From JAILEN01 sp036723975 (GTDB lineage Bacteria; Bacillota; Clostridia; Lachnospirales; Lachnospiraceae), in the NCBI GenBank assembly GCA_036723975.1, contig DAIMGJ010000003.1, positions 1-64,000 on the forward strand: a DNA stretch of 64,000 bases. Reading direction: 5' to 3'. Shown here in pieces: positions 1 through 8,896 of this stretch (positions are counted from its first letter, which is position 1; each line of letters opens with the position of its first letter). The position numbers and the translations under genes were made by a program. The notes below the pieces were generated by a model, which was not told the DNA's origin, did no database searches, and worked only from the letters and a program-made list of their open reading frames with translations.

Positions 1-2
1 TA

Positions 3-80
3 GATATCCAAACACGAATGTTAGCAGATGCATTAAATGTTGAAGAAAAGGATATTATGGTAAAATTGGTGATGAATTAA
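3..80 (+). CDS. C-terminal fragment of a possible XRE-type HTH regulator (cut by window start)
   Basis: An open frame enters from the left edge and ends with TAA. The last 25 residues include LADALNVEEKDI, which resembles the end of XRE-family helix-turn-helix domains (pattern LAxALxVxxxDI). Most of the gene lies outside the window, so the family call is an inference from a very short stretch. About 115 bp without a recognisable gene follow before the next start. Confidence 0.35.
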   Translation, partial: DIQTRMLADALNVEEKDIMVKLVMN

Positions 81-195
81 TTGAATATGAAATAGTTGTT
101 ATGAAGTCGCAAATTCTGTGGAGATGATAATAATGTCGCCTATATTTGGCTGGTTGTTTTCATAGAGAATTATAAATAATATATGGAGTTAAGAA

Positions 196-672
196 ATGAT
201 AGTACACCCAATACCACCTTTATATGACGAGAATTCAACAATCCTAATACTGGGGAGTTTTCCTTCAGTAAAATCCAGAGAGGCACAGTTTTTCTATGGA
301 CATCCTCAGAACCGTTTTTGGAAGGTTATGGCTACAATATTTGAGGAGAATGTACCAAATACAATTCCTGAAAAAAGAGAGTTTTTACTCAGAAATCATG
401 TGGCACTTTGGGATACAATTCATTCCTGTGATATTGAGGGCTCGGCCGATTCTACAATCAGAAATGTCGAGCCGAACGATTTACATATAATTTTCGACAA
501 AGCAAATATTAAGGCAATATTTGTAAATGGAAAAGCATCAGAGAAATACTATAAAAAATATATCGAGCCGGAATTGAGAATAAAAGCGACCTGCCTTCCA
601 TCCACAAGCCCTGCTAACGCAGCCTGGAGTGTGGATCGGTTGGTTGAGGCCTGGAAAGTAATATTAGAGTAG
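196..672 (+). CDS. DNA-deoxyinosine (hypoxanthine) glycosylase, uracil-DNA-glycosylase superfamily
   Basis: The 158-residue protein matches the small glycosylases that remove hypoxanthine from deaminated adenine in DNA, starting base excision repair in the cytoplasm. Seen in the sequence: the GSFPS active-site loop at residues 20-24, the family block FYGHPQNRFW at 33-42, and the second catalytic motif LPSTSPAN at 134-141. The length is typical of the HDG family (UDG family 6). The start ATG follows a weak purine-rich site (ggagtt). The gene stands alone, and the next gene has its own promoter. Confident about the superfamily; the exact base specificity is inferred from the family. Confidence 0.85.
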   Translation: MIVHPIPPLYDENSTILILGSFPSVKSREAQFFYGHPQNRFWKVMATIFEENVPNTIPEKREFLLRNHVALWDTIHSCDIEGSADSTIRNVEPNDLHIIFDKANIKAIFVNGKASEKYYKKYIEPELRIKATCLPSTSPANAAWSVDRLVEAWKVILE

Positions 673-684
673 TGTAAAAATGAT

Positions 685-740
685 TTGACAAAAGTCCGAA
701 ATCAGACTAAAATAACAAGGTCTGATTTCGGACTTTTGTC
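685..740 (+). promoter_or_regulatory. Sigma-A promoter overlapped by a perfect 21-bp inverted repeat (probable operator of the marR-MATE operon)
   Basis: TTGACA (685-690) and TAAAAT (708-713) are exactly 17 bp apart. A perfect inverted repeat has its left arm at 687-707 and its right arm at 720-740, with a 12-nt loop. The left arm fills the whole promoter spacer and the right arm begins at about the transcription start. A transcript from this promoter would carry only the right arm, so the repeat is better explained as a protein-binding operator than as an RNA hairpin. On read-through from upstream it could fold as a hairpin. Autoregulation by the MarR protein encoded directly downstream is inferred. 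Confidence 0.75.
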
Positions 741-755
741 TATGGAGGGAAATCA

Positions 756-1181
756 ATGGAAAAATTAATTAAGGGAATAATGGATTTTAATAAGGTCGCA
801 CGAGAAATTGATGCGGCGTATCATGAGGCATCTAATAAATTGGGGCTATCAGATTCTGAGCGGGACATTTTATATGTGTTAAGCCAGATGGAGGCTAGCC
901 AGAGTGAGGTATGTGCTATGACTGGACTTACAAAACAGACGGTTAATTCTGCAGTCAAAAAAATGATAAATGCGGGATATATTGAGCCATTAAAAGGGGA
1001 GAAAAAAGAAAAGCTCATTTTTACTTCAAAAGGAAAGGACTATGCGGAGTCTACAATAGCAAAGCTTGTTGCGGCAGAAAATAAAATTTTTAGTAGATGG
1101 TCCAAAGAGGAGCAGAATGAATTTATAAAATTAAACCAGAAATATTTAGAGTTGTTTAAGGCGGAGGTAAACAGGTTTTAA
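756..1181 (+). CDS. MarR-family transcriptional regulator
   Basis: The 141-residue protein has the winged helix-turn-helix organisation of MarR regulators: an N-terminal dimerisation helix, the core LSDSERDILYVLSQ, the recognition-helix region TKQTVNSAVKKMINAGYI (about residues 67-84) and a wing containing GEKKEKLIFTSKGK. The start ATG at 756 has the site GGAGGG 5-10 nt upstream. It is followed after 31 bp by a MATE transporter, the classic arrangement in which the MarR protein represses its own operon and an efflux pump until a ligand is sensed. The palindrome in the promoter supports this. The inducing ligand cannot be read from the sequence. Confidence 0.9.
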   Translation: MEKLIKGIMDFNKVAREIDAAYHEASNKLGLSDSERDILYVLSQMEASQSEVCAMTGLTKQTVNSAVKKMINAGYIEPLKGEKKEKLIFTSKGKDYAESTIAKLVAAENKIFSRWSKEEQNEFIKLNQKYLELFKAEVNRF

Positions 1182-1212
1182 TCCAGATAAGTGAATTAGT
1201 TAGGAGGTTTTT

Positions 1213-2544
1213 ATGAGAATTCAGTTATCTGATCATTTTACATATAGTAAACTTATCAGATTTACATTGCCATCAATAGCAATGATGATTTTTTCTTCTA
1301 TTTACGGTGTAGTAGATGGATTTTTTGTATCGAATTATGTTGGAACAACACCCTTTGCGGCACTCAATTTGATAATGCCGTTTATGATGATAATAGCTGC
1401 CGTGGGATTTATGTTTGGTACAGGCGGTAGCGCGTTAGTATCCTTTACATTAGGGTGTGGTGAGAATAAAAAGGCTAATGAGATTTTCTCTTTAATCATA
1501 TATTTATTGATTGGACTTGGAATAGTTTTTTCGATAATCGGATTTATTGCCGTTCCACAGGTTGCCAGACTGCTTGGCGCAACAGAGAGAATGCTTGACT
1601 ACTGTGTAATATATGTCAGAGTATCGGCAATAGGCTTAGTCCCTTTTATGCTACAAAACGCTTTTCAAAGCATTTTGATTGTGGCGGAAAAACCAAAACT
1701 GGGATTTTATGTTACGCTTGCAGCCGGTGGCACAAATATGTTTTTTGACTGGTTATTCATGGGGGTATTGCGACTTGGAATTGCCAGTGCGGCTGCGGCC
1801 AGTGTAATGGGAATGGTGGTTGGAGGAATACTTCCGCTATTTTATTTTTTCAGGGAGAATGATTCTCTCTTGCGATTAGGCAAGCCGTCAGACGACATCA
1901 GAGCTATTTTTAAAGCCATGATAAATGGCTCATCAGAATTTATGACAAATATTTCGATGTCAGTTGTAAACATACTTTATAATTTCCAGCTGATGAAATT
2001 TGCTGGGGAGAATGGAGTGTCAGCCTATGGAATTATCATGTATACAAATTTTATTTTCGTAGGAGTATTCATGGGATACGCCATCGGTGTGACGCCGGTT
2101 ATTGGGTATCATTACGGCACAGGTAAAAAGGAAGAATTGAAAAATGTTTTTTCAAAAAGTGTTACTATGATTTTTATTTCGGCGATAGTAATGCTGATTG
2201 CAGTTGAATACCTGGCAAGACCGCTTGCACTGATTTTTGCAGGATATGATCAGGCACTTTTGGAAATGTCGATTCGAGCAATCCAGTTGTATTCCATTTC
2301 ATTTTTATTTATGGGATTTAATATTTTTGGATCGACGCTTTTTACCGCATTAAATGACGGATTGACCTCAGCGATAATATCTTTTTTTAGAACATTGATA
2401 TTTCAAGTTGCAGCAGTGCTGATTCTGCCTGTATTGTTTGGACTTGATGGAATATGGTTTTCTGTTGTAGCGGCAGAGCTGGTTACGCTGGTGCTGACAG
2501 CATATCTTGTATTCAAATATAAGAAAAAATATGGATATATATAA
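1213..2544 (+). CDS. MATE-family multidrug/Na+ efflux transporter
   Basis: The 443-residue, strongly hydrophobic protein has the length and 12-helix pattern of the multidrug and toxic compound extrusion (MATE) family, which exports drugs or metabolites across the membrane using a Na+ or H+ gradient. The N-terminal part (IRFTLPSIAMMIFSSIYGVVDGFFVSNYVG) and the segment GTGGSALVSFTLG are characteristic. The start is preceded by TAGGAGG. It is the second gene of the marR operon, with a strong terminator after the stop. The substrate is unknown. Confidence 0.9.
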   Translation: MRIQLSDHFTYSKLIRFTLPSIAMMIFSSIYGVVDGFFVSNYVGTTPFAALNLIMPFMMIIAAVGFMFGTGGSALVSFTLGCGENKKANEIFSLIIYLLIGLGIVFSIIGFIAVPQVARLLGATERMLDYCVIYVRVSAIGLVPFMLQNAFQSILIVAEKPKLGFYVTLAAGGTNMFFDWLFMGVLRLGIASAAAASVMGMVVGGILPLFYFFRENDSLLRLGKPSDDIRAIFKAMINGSSEFMTNISMSVVNILYNFQLMKFAGENGVSAYGIIMYTNFIFVGVFMGYAIGVTPVIGYHYGTGKKEELKNVFSKSVTMIFISAIVMLIAVEYLARPLALIFAGYDQALLEMSIRAIQLYSISFLFMGFNIFGSTLFTALNDGLTSAIISFFRTLIFQVAAVLILPVLFGLDGIWFSVVAAELVTLVLTAYLVFKYKKKYGYI

Positions 2545-2547
2545 ATA

Positions 2548-2619
2548 AATAGCCAGTCATGAATGGTATGAGCCTGTCTAACCGACAGTGTCTGTAGCAT
2601 AAGTGACTGGCTATTTTAT
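2548..2619 (+). terminator. Rho-independent terminator after the MATE gene
   Basis: Perfect 12-bp arms AATAGCCAGTCA (2548-2559) and TGACTGGCTATT (2604-2615) enclose a further small hairpin (CTGTC/GACAG) and lead into a TTTTA tract. The hairpin lies 3 bp after the MATE stop codon. Confidence 0.8.
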
Positions 2620-2662
2620 ACCTACTCAGTTTTTTCTTACCAGGTTAACTAATATTGCGTAC

Positions 2663-2721
2663 TTGATATACTTTCCGTACCACATATATAATCGGGTTAT
2701 GAACTAATTGTGCACAATTAG
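2663..2721 (+). promoter_or_regulatory. Promoter and 18-bp perfect palindromic operator upstream of the ferredoxin operon
   Basis: TTGATA (2663-2668) and TATAAT (2687-2692) are 18 bp apart. Twelve bases after the -10 lies the perfect palindrome CTAATTGTGCACAATTAG (2704-2721), so a bound protein would block early transcription. Nearly the same core, AATTGTGCGCAATT, lies just downstream of the trxB promoter at 22478-22497. This suggests that one repressor controls both redox loci. The regulator is not identified. Confidence 0.65.
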
Positions 2722-2763
2722 ATAAGAATAAGAAGGCGATAAAGGAAGGATAAAGAGAGAAAA

Positions 2764-2982
2764 ATGATAAAAAGAAAGGCAAATGCTGATAGGGACATCT
2801 GTGTGGCCTGTGGTGTATGCGTGCTGGAATGCCCGAGAAATGCCATTAGCATATACAAAGGATGCCATGCCATTGTCGACATAATGAAATGTGTTGGATG
2901 TGGATTGTGTGAGAAAGCCTGTCCGGCCAATGCGATTCGTATGGTTGATAAGTGTAAGGAGGTGGCAGATGTCGTCAGCTAA
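2764..2982 (+). CDS. 2[4Fe-4S] ferredoxin-type protein
   Basis: The 72-residue cytoplasmic electron carrier has two complete CxxCxxCxxxCP cluster motifs, at residues 13-24 and 43-54, the hallmark of bacterial 8Fe ferredoxins. The gene starts close behind a promoter with a palindromic operator and overlaps the next gene by 14 bp, so translation is probably coupled. In this operon it likely feeds electrons to or from the membrane Fe-S protein encoded next. The physiological partner is inferred from context. Confidence 0.85.
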   Translation: MIKRKANADRDICVACGVCVLECPRNAISIYKGCHAIVDIMKCVGCGLCEKACPANAIRMVDKCKEVADVVS

Positions 2983-3574
2983 AAATAAGAAAAAATGGTA
3001 CCAATATCTTTGGATTTGGTCGATTGTATATTTTTCATTGGGATTTTTTAATATTTTGTTTGCGTGGCTTGGAATGATTGATTTTGTTTTGCCTCTGATA
3101 TTTGCACTGGTTGGTGGAAATAAATGGTTTTGCAACAATTTGTGTGGACGAGGTCAATTGTTCACGGTGCTTGGGAAAAATCTCAAGTGCTCACGGAGAA
3201 AACCGGCTCCGGGCTGGTTTGCATCGAAATGGTTTAGATATGGTTTCCTGGCGTTTTTCATGACAATGTTTGGAACAATGGTGTTTCAAACCTATCTGGT
3301 ATTTGCAGGCGCAGGAACTCTAAAAGAATCTATAAAGTTATTTTGGACATTTAATGTTCCTTGGAAGTGGGCATACAACGGAAGTATTTTTCCAGATTGG
3401 GTAGCACAATTTGGATTTGGATTGTACAGTCTTATGCTCACATCGGCTCTTATCGGATTAATCGTTATGGTTCTATATAAAGAGAGAACCTGGTGCACAT
3501 TTTGTCCAATGGGAACTATGACCCAGGGGATTTGTAAAATAAAAGCTTATAAAGAAAGGGAGGAGAACTTATGA
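2969..3574 (+). CDS. Membrane-bound 4Fe-4S protein, NapH/CcoG/YccM-like
   Basis: The 201-residue protein has about four membrane segments and two cysteine clusters, FCNNLCGRGQL (Cys55, Cys59) and WCTFCPMGTMTQGICK (Cys176, Cys179, Cys189), as in NapH/NosR-type quinol-linked Fe-S proteins. The start at 2969 is chosen because AAGGAGGTGG precedes it at the right distance; the longer open frame begins inside the ferredoxin without such a site. It probably passes electrons across the membrane to the thiol-redox proteins once encoded downstream. The stop overlaps the next ATG (ATGA). The exact subfamily is uncertain. Confidence 0.75.
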   Translation: MSSAKNKKKWYQYLWIWSIVYFSLGFFNILFAWLGMIDFVLPLIFALVGGNKWFCNNLCGRGQLFTVLGKNLKCSRRKPAPGWFASKWFRYGFLAFFMTMFGTMVFQTYLVFAGAGTLKESIKLFWTFNVPWKWAYNGSIFPDWVAQFGFGLYSLMLTSALIGLIVMVLYKERTWCTFCPMGTMTQGICKIKAYKEREENL

Positions 3575-3660
3575 GCAGAACATTGATTGTAGGCGGCGTC
3601 GCGGCACGCAGCAAACAGACAAGAATGGAAATATTACATACGATAGAAAAAAGGTCATAG
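3571..3660 (+). pseudogene. N-terminal stub of an FAD/NAD(P)-dependent disulfide oxidoreductase, fused out of frame to ccdA
   Basis: The frame opens with MSRTLIVGGVAA, the start of CoA-disulfide-reductase/NADH-oxidase-type flavoproteins, where a GxxxG dinucleotide-binding loop should follow. After codon 12 (about 3606) the sequence instead becomes CcdA-coding DNA in another frame and stops at 3660. The initiation site (GGGAGGAG, ATGA overlap with the previous gene) is intact. About 430 codons are missing, so this is a deletion scar, or an assembly join to be checked in reads. Confidence 0.7.
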
Positions 3661-4795
3661 TTAATACGCTATTTTTTGTCATAGGAATTAGTGTGGCATT
3701 TTTTCTGCTCGGGCTGGGTATGAGCGCTGTCAGCAGATTCTTCAGCGGTAATCAATTGCTGTTTGCGAGAATAGGTGGAATCATAGTCATTCTTTTTGGA
3801 CTGTATCAAATTGGATTTTTAGGGAATAGCAAGTTGCTCAGTGGAGAATATAGACTCCAAATCAATATTGAAAAAATGACGATGTCACCGATCGTTGCGT
3901 TAATTATGGGCTTTGTTTTGAGTTTTGCCTGGAGTCCTGCATAGGTCCTGTGCTTTCTTCGGTATTGATTTTGGTAGCCTCCGCATCAACGAGTGGAGCA
4001 GGATTTGCACTTATTGGAATTTATACATTAGGTTACGTCATTCCGTTTATTCTCGTAGGGCTATTTACTACAAAACTGCTGGGGTTTTTCTCCAAACACA
4101 AGGATGTGGTGAAATATACTGTGAAGGTGGGAGGTGCTTTACTAATTATTTTGGGACTTCTCATGTTTACCGGCAAAATGAACAGCATCACAAGCTACCT
4201 TTCAACTGTATCAGAGGTGTCTACGGAAACTTCCACCGCCGATGATACTGAGGATTCTGCCACAACGGAAATTTCCCTGAATGATGCTTCAAATGGTGAC
4301 GACTTCGAATCTGCAGAATTGGCAGATAGCGAAAGAAACACAGACTCGGAGATCATGCCGGCAACAGAATTTACATTAGTTGACCAATATGGAGAAACCC
4401 ATTCTTTATCAGATTATAAAGGAAAAATAGAATTTTTAAATTTCTGGGCAACATGGTGTCCGCCTTGTAAGGCTGAGTTGCCATATATTCAGGAGTTGTA
4501 TGAAGAATATCAGACCATGGAAGATGCGGATGTAGTCTTTCTTGGCGTGGTGTTCCCGGGATATAGGAATGAGCAGGATATGGAAGGTGTAACAAATTTT
4601 TTGTCAGAGAAAGGATATACATTTCCTGTGCTGATGGATACAGAAGCATCATTAATGCAACCGTATTATATTACAGCCTATCCGACCACATATATGATTG
4701 ATCCTGATGGGAATGTGCTTGGATGTATACCGGGAGGCATGACAAAAACTATTATGGAGAATGTAATAGAGCAGGCCAGAGAAGCAAGCAAATAA
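3607..4795 (+). pseudogene. ccdA-tlpA fusion gene, 5'-truncated and frameshifted
   Basis: CcdA moves reducing power from cytoplasmic thioredoxin across the membrane; here it is fused to an extracytoplasmic TlpA-type thioredoxin domain. Recognisable CcdA sequence begins at about 3609, lacking roughly the first 60 residues with the first catalytic cysteine loop. At about 3936-3940 one base is missing: SPCIGP is expected, but the frame reads FAWSPA-stop, and the correct frame resumes as GPVLSSVLILV. Downstream come three CcdA helices, an acidic Ser/Thr linker and a thioredoxin fold with FWATWCPPCKAELP (CxxC active site) and the cis-Pro loop TAYPTTY. The TlpA part alone (open from 3950) is intact, but it has lost its normal start and membrane topology. 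Confidence 0.75.
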
Positions 4796-4808
4796 ATATT
4801 GGCATATG

Positions 4809-4860
4809 AAATGCACCTGGAATGGTAATTATAAAATGCTATTCTGAGGTGCATTTTTTA
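4809..4860 (+). terminator. Rho-independent terminator after ccdA-tlpA
   Basis: Arms AAATGCACCT (4809-4818) and AGGTGCATTT (4847-4856) are followed by TTTT. It ends the redox operon before the phosphate transporter. Confidence 0.75.
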
Positions 4861-4949
4861 CATGAATTTTACATAAGTATGCATATAGTTTTTACTTCGT
4901 CAAATTAAAATTATAAAAGACAATGAAAATATATGAATCGAGGTAGAAT

Positions 4950-6764
4950 ATGAACATTTTTGATGTATTGAATATGATTGGGGGTCTGGCTCTGTTTTTA
5001 TATGGAATGCACATCATGGGAGATGGACTTTCCAAAATGGCAGGAGGTAAATTAGAGGGAGTACTTGAAAAGCTTACTTCAAAAAGAATTCTTGCGGTGT
5101 TGCTTGGAGCAGGAGTAACAGCAGTTATTCAGTCATCATCTGCTACGACAGTTATGGTAGTAGGTTTTGTAAATTCAGGGATAATGAAGCTGTCCCAAGC
5201 AGTGGGTATTATCATGGGAGCAAACATAGGTACAACTGTCACCTCATGGATGCTTTCTCTTACCGCGATTGAGGGAGAATCAATACTTTTACAGCTTTTA
5301 AAACCATCATCATTCTCACCGGTTCTTGCGGCAATCGGTATTTTTTTGGTGATGACAAAAAAAGAGGAATCAAAACGCAGAGATATTGGAGAAATCATGG
5401 TTGGTTTTGCCATTTTAATGTTTGGAATGGAAACCATGAGTGATTCTGTAGCGGGACTTGCGAACAACGCATCATTTACCGGCATGATGACTGCATTTAC
5501 CAATCCGATTCTTGGCATGATTGTAGGTGCGCTACTTACAGCAATTATTCAAAGCTCATCGGCATCTGTCGGCATTCTCCAGGCACTGTGTGCGACGGGA
5601 GCGGTAAGCTATGCTGTGGCGTTACCGATTATCATGGGGCAGAATATCGGAACCTGCATCACATCCATTCTTTCATCTGTGGGTGCAACTAAAAATGCAA
5701 AGCGCGCAGCTATGATTCATCTGTATTTCAATTTAATCGGAACGATTATTTTTATGGCAGTATTCTATCTGCTTAATATAGTTTTAAGATTTGCTTTTTT
5801 AGACACGTCAGCAAATGCAGCGGGAATTGCGGTATTACACAGTTTATTTAATATCACTGCAACGATTATTCTCTATCCGTTTTCAGACAGACTTGTTCAT
5901 TTGGCTGAGATAACAATTCGTGATGATAAAGAAAGCGTTTCAGAAAGAAAGAATGAGAAAGTGAAAAGCGTGATTATCGACGAAAGATTTTTAGAACGCC
6001 CGGCTTTTGGTGTGCAGGTTTGCAGACAGAAGGTTTTTGAGATGGCAGAAAAGACGAAACAGGCGATTACTTTAGCTAACGGGCTTGTTTTTGAATTTGA
6101 TATAAAACAGGCCCGAGAAATTGAGCAATTAGAGCAGCGTATTGATGAATATGAGGATGCGCTCGGCGCGTATCTGATAAAGCTGTCCGGCAAAAATCTA
6201 TCAAAAAAGGATAGTCTTATCACTGCACAGATGCTGCATACTATTAGTGATTTGGAGAGAATATCGGATCATGCTCTAAACGTTGTGGAGTCCATGACGG
6301 AGATGAATGAAAATGGTAACACCTTCTCAAAGGATGCCAAACGAGAGATTGGAGTTTTAATAAGGGCAGTCAATGACATCGTGGACAATACCATAAATTG
6401 TTTTGTGCAAATGGACAGCGACGGCGCGAAACATATTGAACCCTTAGAAGAAGTAATCGATAGACTCACTAAAAAAATGAAAGCACATCATGTAAAGCGA
6501 CTGCAAAAGGGAGAATGTGCCATTGAGGTAGGATTAATTTTTGAGGATATTCTACTGAATTTGGAGAGAGTATCGGACCATTGTTCGAACATTGCACTTG
6601 AGATTCTCATGATGGGAGATGATAATTTCGAGATACACGAATTTTTGGATGATATGAGTGCCAAGGACAAAGAGTCATTTGAAATAGAATATAAAAAGCT
6701 TAAAAAGAGATATTCTCTAAAGAAGGAGAATGATAAAATTAAGAAAAAGAAATCCAAAAAATAG
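4950..6764 (+). CDS. Na+/phosphate cotransporter family protein with C-terminal PhoU domain
   Basis: The 604-residue protein belongs to the NptA/PNaS (Na/Pi-cotransporter II-related) family. Two repeated membrane halves each carry the substrate motif QSSSAT/QSSSAS (AVIQSSSATTVMVV near residue 60 and AIIQSSSASVGILQ near 200). From about residue 345 a soluble helical PhoU-like domain follows, with SDLERISDHALNVVE and NLERVSDHCSNIALE, the two PhoU metal-binding-type repeats. It likely imports phosphate with Na+ and senses supply through PhoU. A PhoB/PhoR-like pair follows after 8 bp, so the three genes form one phosphate-response operon. Confidence 0.9.
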   Translation: MNIFDVLNMIGGLALFLYGMHIMGDGLSKMAGGKLEGVLEKLTSKRILAVLLGAGVTAVIQSSSATTVMVVGFVNSGIMKLSQAVGIIMGANIGTTVTSWMLSLTAIEGESILLQLLKPSSFSPVLAAIGIFLVMTKKEESKRRDIGEIMVGFAILMFGMETMSDSVAGLANNASFTGMMTAFTNPILGMIVGALLTAIIQSSSASVGILQALCATGAVSYAVALPIIMGQNIGTCITSILSSVGATKNAKRAAMIHLYFNLIGTIIFMAVFYLLNIVLRFAFLDTSANAAGIAVLHSLFNITATIILYPFSDRLVHLAEITIRDDKESVSERKNEKVKSVIIDERFLERPAFGVQVCRQKVFEMAEKTKQAITLANGLVFEFDIKQAREIEQLEQRIDEYEDALGAYLIKLSGKNLSKKDSLITAQMLHTISDLERISDHALNVVESMTEMNENGNTFSKDAKREIGVLIRAVNDIVDNTINCFVQMDSDGAKHIEPLEEVIDRLTKKMKAHHVKRLQKGECAIEVGLIFEDILLNLERVSDHCSNIALEILMMGDDNFEIHEFLDDMSAKDKESFEIEYKKLKKRYSLKKENDKIKKKKSKK

Positions 6765-6772
6765 GAGATGTT

Positions 6773-7441
6773 ATGGCTTTAATTTATATCATTGAGGATG
6801 ATGAGAATATACGAGAAATCGAAGAGTATGCACTTATGAATGCGGGGCATACCGTTGAGGGATTTTCCTGTGCGAAAGATTTTTATAGAAAAATAGAATC
6901 GGAAATCCCGGGTCTTTGCATCGTGGATATTATGCTTCCGGATGAGGATGGCAATGAAATCATAAGAAAATTGCGAAGTAAAAAGACAACAGCAAAACTT
7001 CCGATTATTATGGTTACAGCCAAAACAACAGAGCTTGATTTGGTAAAGGGGATAGAGAATGGGGCTGATGATTATGTGAAAAAACCATTCTCGGTGCTGG
7101 AATTGATATCGAGAGTAAAAGCACTCCTTCGTAGGACAGAACCTGATGAGCAAAGCAAAATAATGCTGGATGGGCTTGTCATAAATAATGAAAAACGCGA
7201 AGTTCTACTGGATGACAATGTGGTTGAATTAACCTATAAGGAATACGAATTATTGTTATTGCTGCTCAGAAACAAGGGAATAGTTCTAAGCAGGGATACG
7301 ATTTTAAATGAGGTGTGGGGAATCGATTACCAGGGAGAATCGAGAACCCTTGACATGCATGTTAAAACCCTACGACACAAACTTTTAAATTATGGAAACA
7401 GAATTCGAACAATCAGAAATGTAGGATATGTGATTGAATGA
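6773..7441 (+). CDS. OmpR/PhoB-family response regulator
   Basis: The 222-residue protein has an N-terminal receiver domain with the acidic pair Glu8/Asp9, phosphoacceptor Asp52 in VDIMLP, and the conserved Lys in ADDYVKKPF. A C-terminal winged-helix DNA-binding domain of the OmpR/PhoB type follows (LTYKEYELLLLLLRN, TLDMHVKTLRHKL). The gene overlaps the kinase gene by 4 bp (ATGA), indicating translational coupling. Together with the Na/Pi transporter-PhoU gene just upstream, a role in phosphate-limitation control is the best inference. No clear Pho box was recognised. Confidence 0.9.
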   Translation: MALIYIIEDDENIREIEEYALMNAGHTVEGFSCAKDFYRKIESEIPGLCIVDIMLPDEDGNEIIRKLRSKKTTAKLPIIMVTAKTTELDLVKGIENGADDYVKKPFSVLELISRVKALLRRTEPDEQSKIMLDGLVINNEKREVLLDDNVVELTYKEYELLLLLLRNKGIVLSRDTILNEVWGIDYQGESRTLDMHVKTLRHKLLNYGNRIRTIRNVGYVIE

Positions 7442-8760
7442 AGAAAAAAATAAATGTAAGACTTGCGGGGATAGCGATACTTGCTATTCTCGCTACAGTT
7501 GTGGGAATTACCATTATATATTATGGACTTTTTGAAAAACAGGTCAGAAGTGATCTTGCTATATCTGCAAAACTTTTAAATGACACCAATTTCTTTGAAT
7601 CGGTAGACAGTGATGTGAACGAAATAAATCTGTCGACAGATTTGGAAGATTTGCGCGTAACCTGGATTGATTCCGACGGAACGGTTCTTTATGACAATGA
7701 CGTCACTTCCGATACCATGGAGAATCATAAGGACAGGCCTGAGTTTAAAGAGGCTTTAGCAAGTGGTGAGGGTGAAACAGTAAGACGCTCTGATACCATG
7801 AATGAAAACACCTATTATTATGCCATACTGCTGGAGAATGGAACGGTGCTCAGGGTTGCAACAAATGCGAAAAGCATATGGTCCGTATTTATATCAGTGG
7901 CGCCTATAACATTTTTTATTATTGTAGGGATTATATTTATCTGTATTGTCATTTCTCATTTTTTGACAAAGCAGTTGCTTCGTCCAATTGAGATGATGGC
8001 CTGCAATCTTGAGAATACGGATTATGTGGCGCCTTACAAGGAGTTAGAACCATTCTCGCAAATTATCAAAACACAGCATGCGGACATTCTCTCCGCAGCA
8101 AAAGCAAGACAGGATTTTACTGCAAATGTTTCGCATGAACTGAAGACACCTATCACAGCTATATCAGGCTATGCAGAGCTTTTGGAGAATGGCATGGTGG
8201 ATGGGGAGCAGCAGAAACATTTTTATCAGGAAATTCGAAAGAGTGCCAATCGACTGTTGTCTTTAATCAACGATATTATCAGACTTTCCGAACTTGATAG
8301 AGGTGAAAGAGAGCCGGTATTTGAGTCACTGGATTTATATGATTTGACAAAGGATTGCTTAGAGCCGCTTTATGTAAACGCTTCTCAAAGAAAGGTATTC
8401 CTTTCGCTTGAAGGTAGCTCCTGTGAGATGATCGGCAACAAGGACATGTTAAAGGAACTAGTGGAGAATCTGGTGGAGAATGCCATAAGATACAACAACG
8501 AGGGCGGACGGGTACAGGTTCGTGTGGAAAATGATTTGCGACCAACTCTCATTGTTAAGGACAACGGAATAGGAATTCCGGCGGCAGATCAGCAGAGAGT
8601 TTTCGAGAGATTTTATCGTGTTGATAAAAGCAGGTCAAAGGCCACAGGAGGAACAGGATTGGGACTTGCGATTGTAAAACATATCGTGGATATCCATGAC
8701 GCATCTATTGAACTGGATAGTGCGCCGGGCGTAGGAACCACGTTTAAAGTATTATTTTAA
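7438..8760 (+). CDS. PhoR-like sensor histidine kinase
   Basis: The 440-residue membrane kinase has TM1 at about residues 8-30, an extracytoplasmic sensor domain at about 31-150, TM2 at about 150-175 and a HAMP-like linker. The dimerisation domain has the phospho-acceptor histidine in NVSHELKTPITAI. The ATP-binding domain has the N box NLVENAIRYN, the G1 box DNGIGIP and the G2 box GGTGLGLAIVKH. It should autophosphorylate and pass phosphate to the response regulator encoded directly upstream. The stimulus is inferred to be phosphate from the operon partner. Confidence 0.9.
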   Translation: MKKKINVRLAGIAILAILATVVGITIIYYGLFEKQVRSDLAISAKLLNDTNFFESVDSDVNEINLSTDLEDLRVTWIDSDGTVLYDNDVTSDTMENHKDRPEFKEALASGEGETVRRSDTMNENTYYYAILLENGTVLRVATNAKSIWSVFISVAPITFFIIVGIIFICIVISHFLTKQLLRPIEMMACNLENTDYVAPYKELEPFSQIIKTQHADILSAAKARQDFTANVSHELKTPITAISGYAELLENGMVDGEQQKHFYQEIRKSANRLLSLINDIIRLSELDRGEREPVFESLDLYDLTKDCLEPLYVNASQRKVFLSLEGSSCEMIGNKDMLKELVENLVENAIRYNNEGGRVQVRVENDLRPTLIVKDNGIGIPAADQQRVFERFYRVDKSRSKATGGTGLGLAIVKHIVDIHDASIELDSAPGVGTTFKVLF

Positions 8761-8896
8761 GAGCCAATATTCGAAGAGTATAAAAGAATGGAAGTAGGAA
8801 AACAAAAAAAGCACAAAGAATTGTCTGCCTTTATCCAAGGAAATGGAAACGAAATTTTCGTTGACAGAAAAATGTTCGTATATTAAATCAATAAAA

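Noticed and set aside
2891..2968. Extended N-terminus of the membrane Fe-S protein
   Set aside because: These 26 codons overlap the second cluster of the ferredoxin in another frame and lack a ribosome site; ATG 2969 has AAGGAGG.
4860..4949. Pho box upstream of the Na/phosphate transporter
   Set aside because: TTTACATAAG-like sequence is present, but the expected direct repeats with 11-bp spacing are not convincing.
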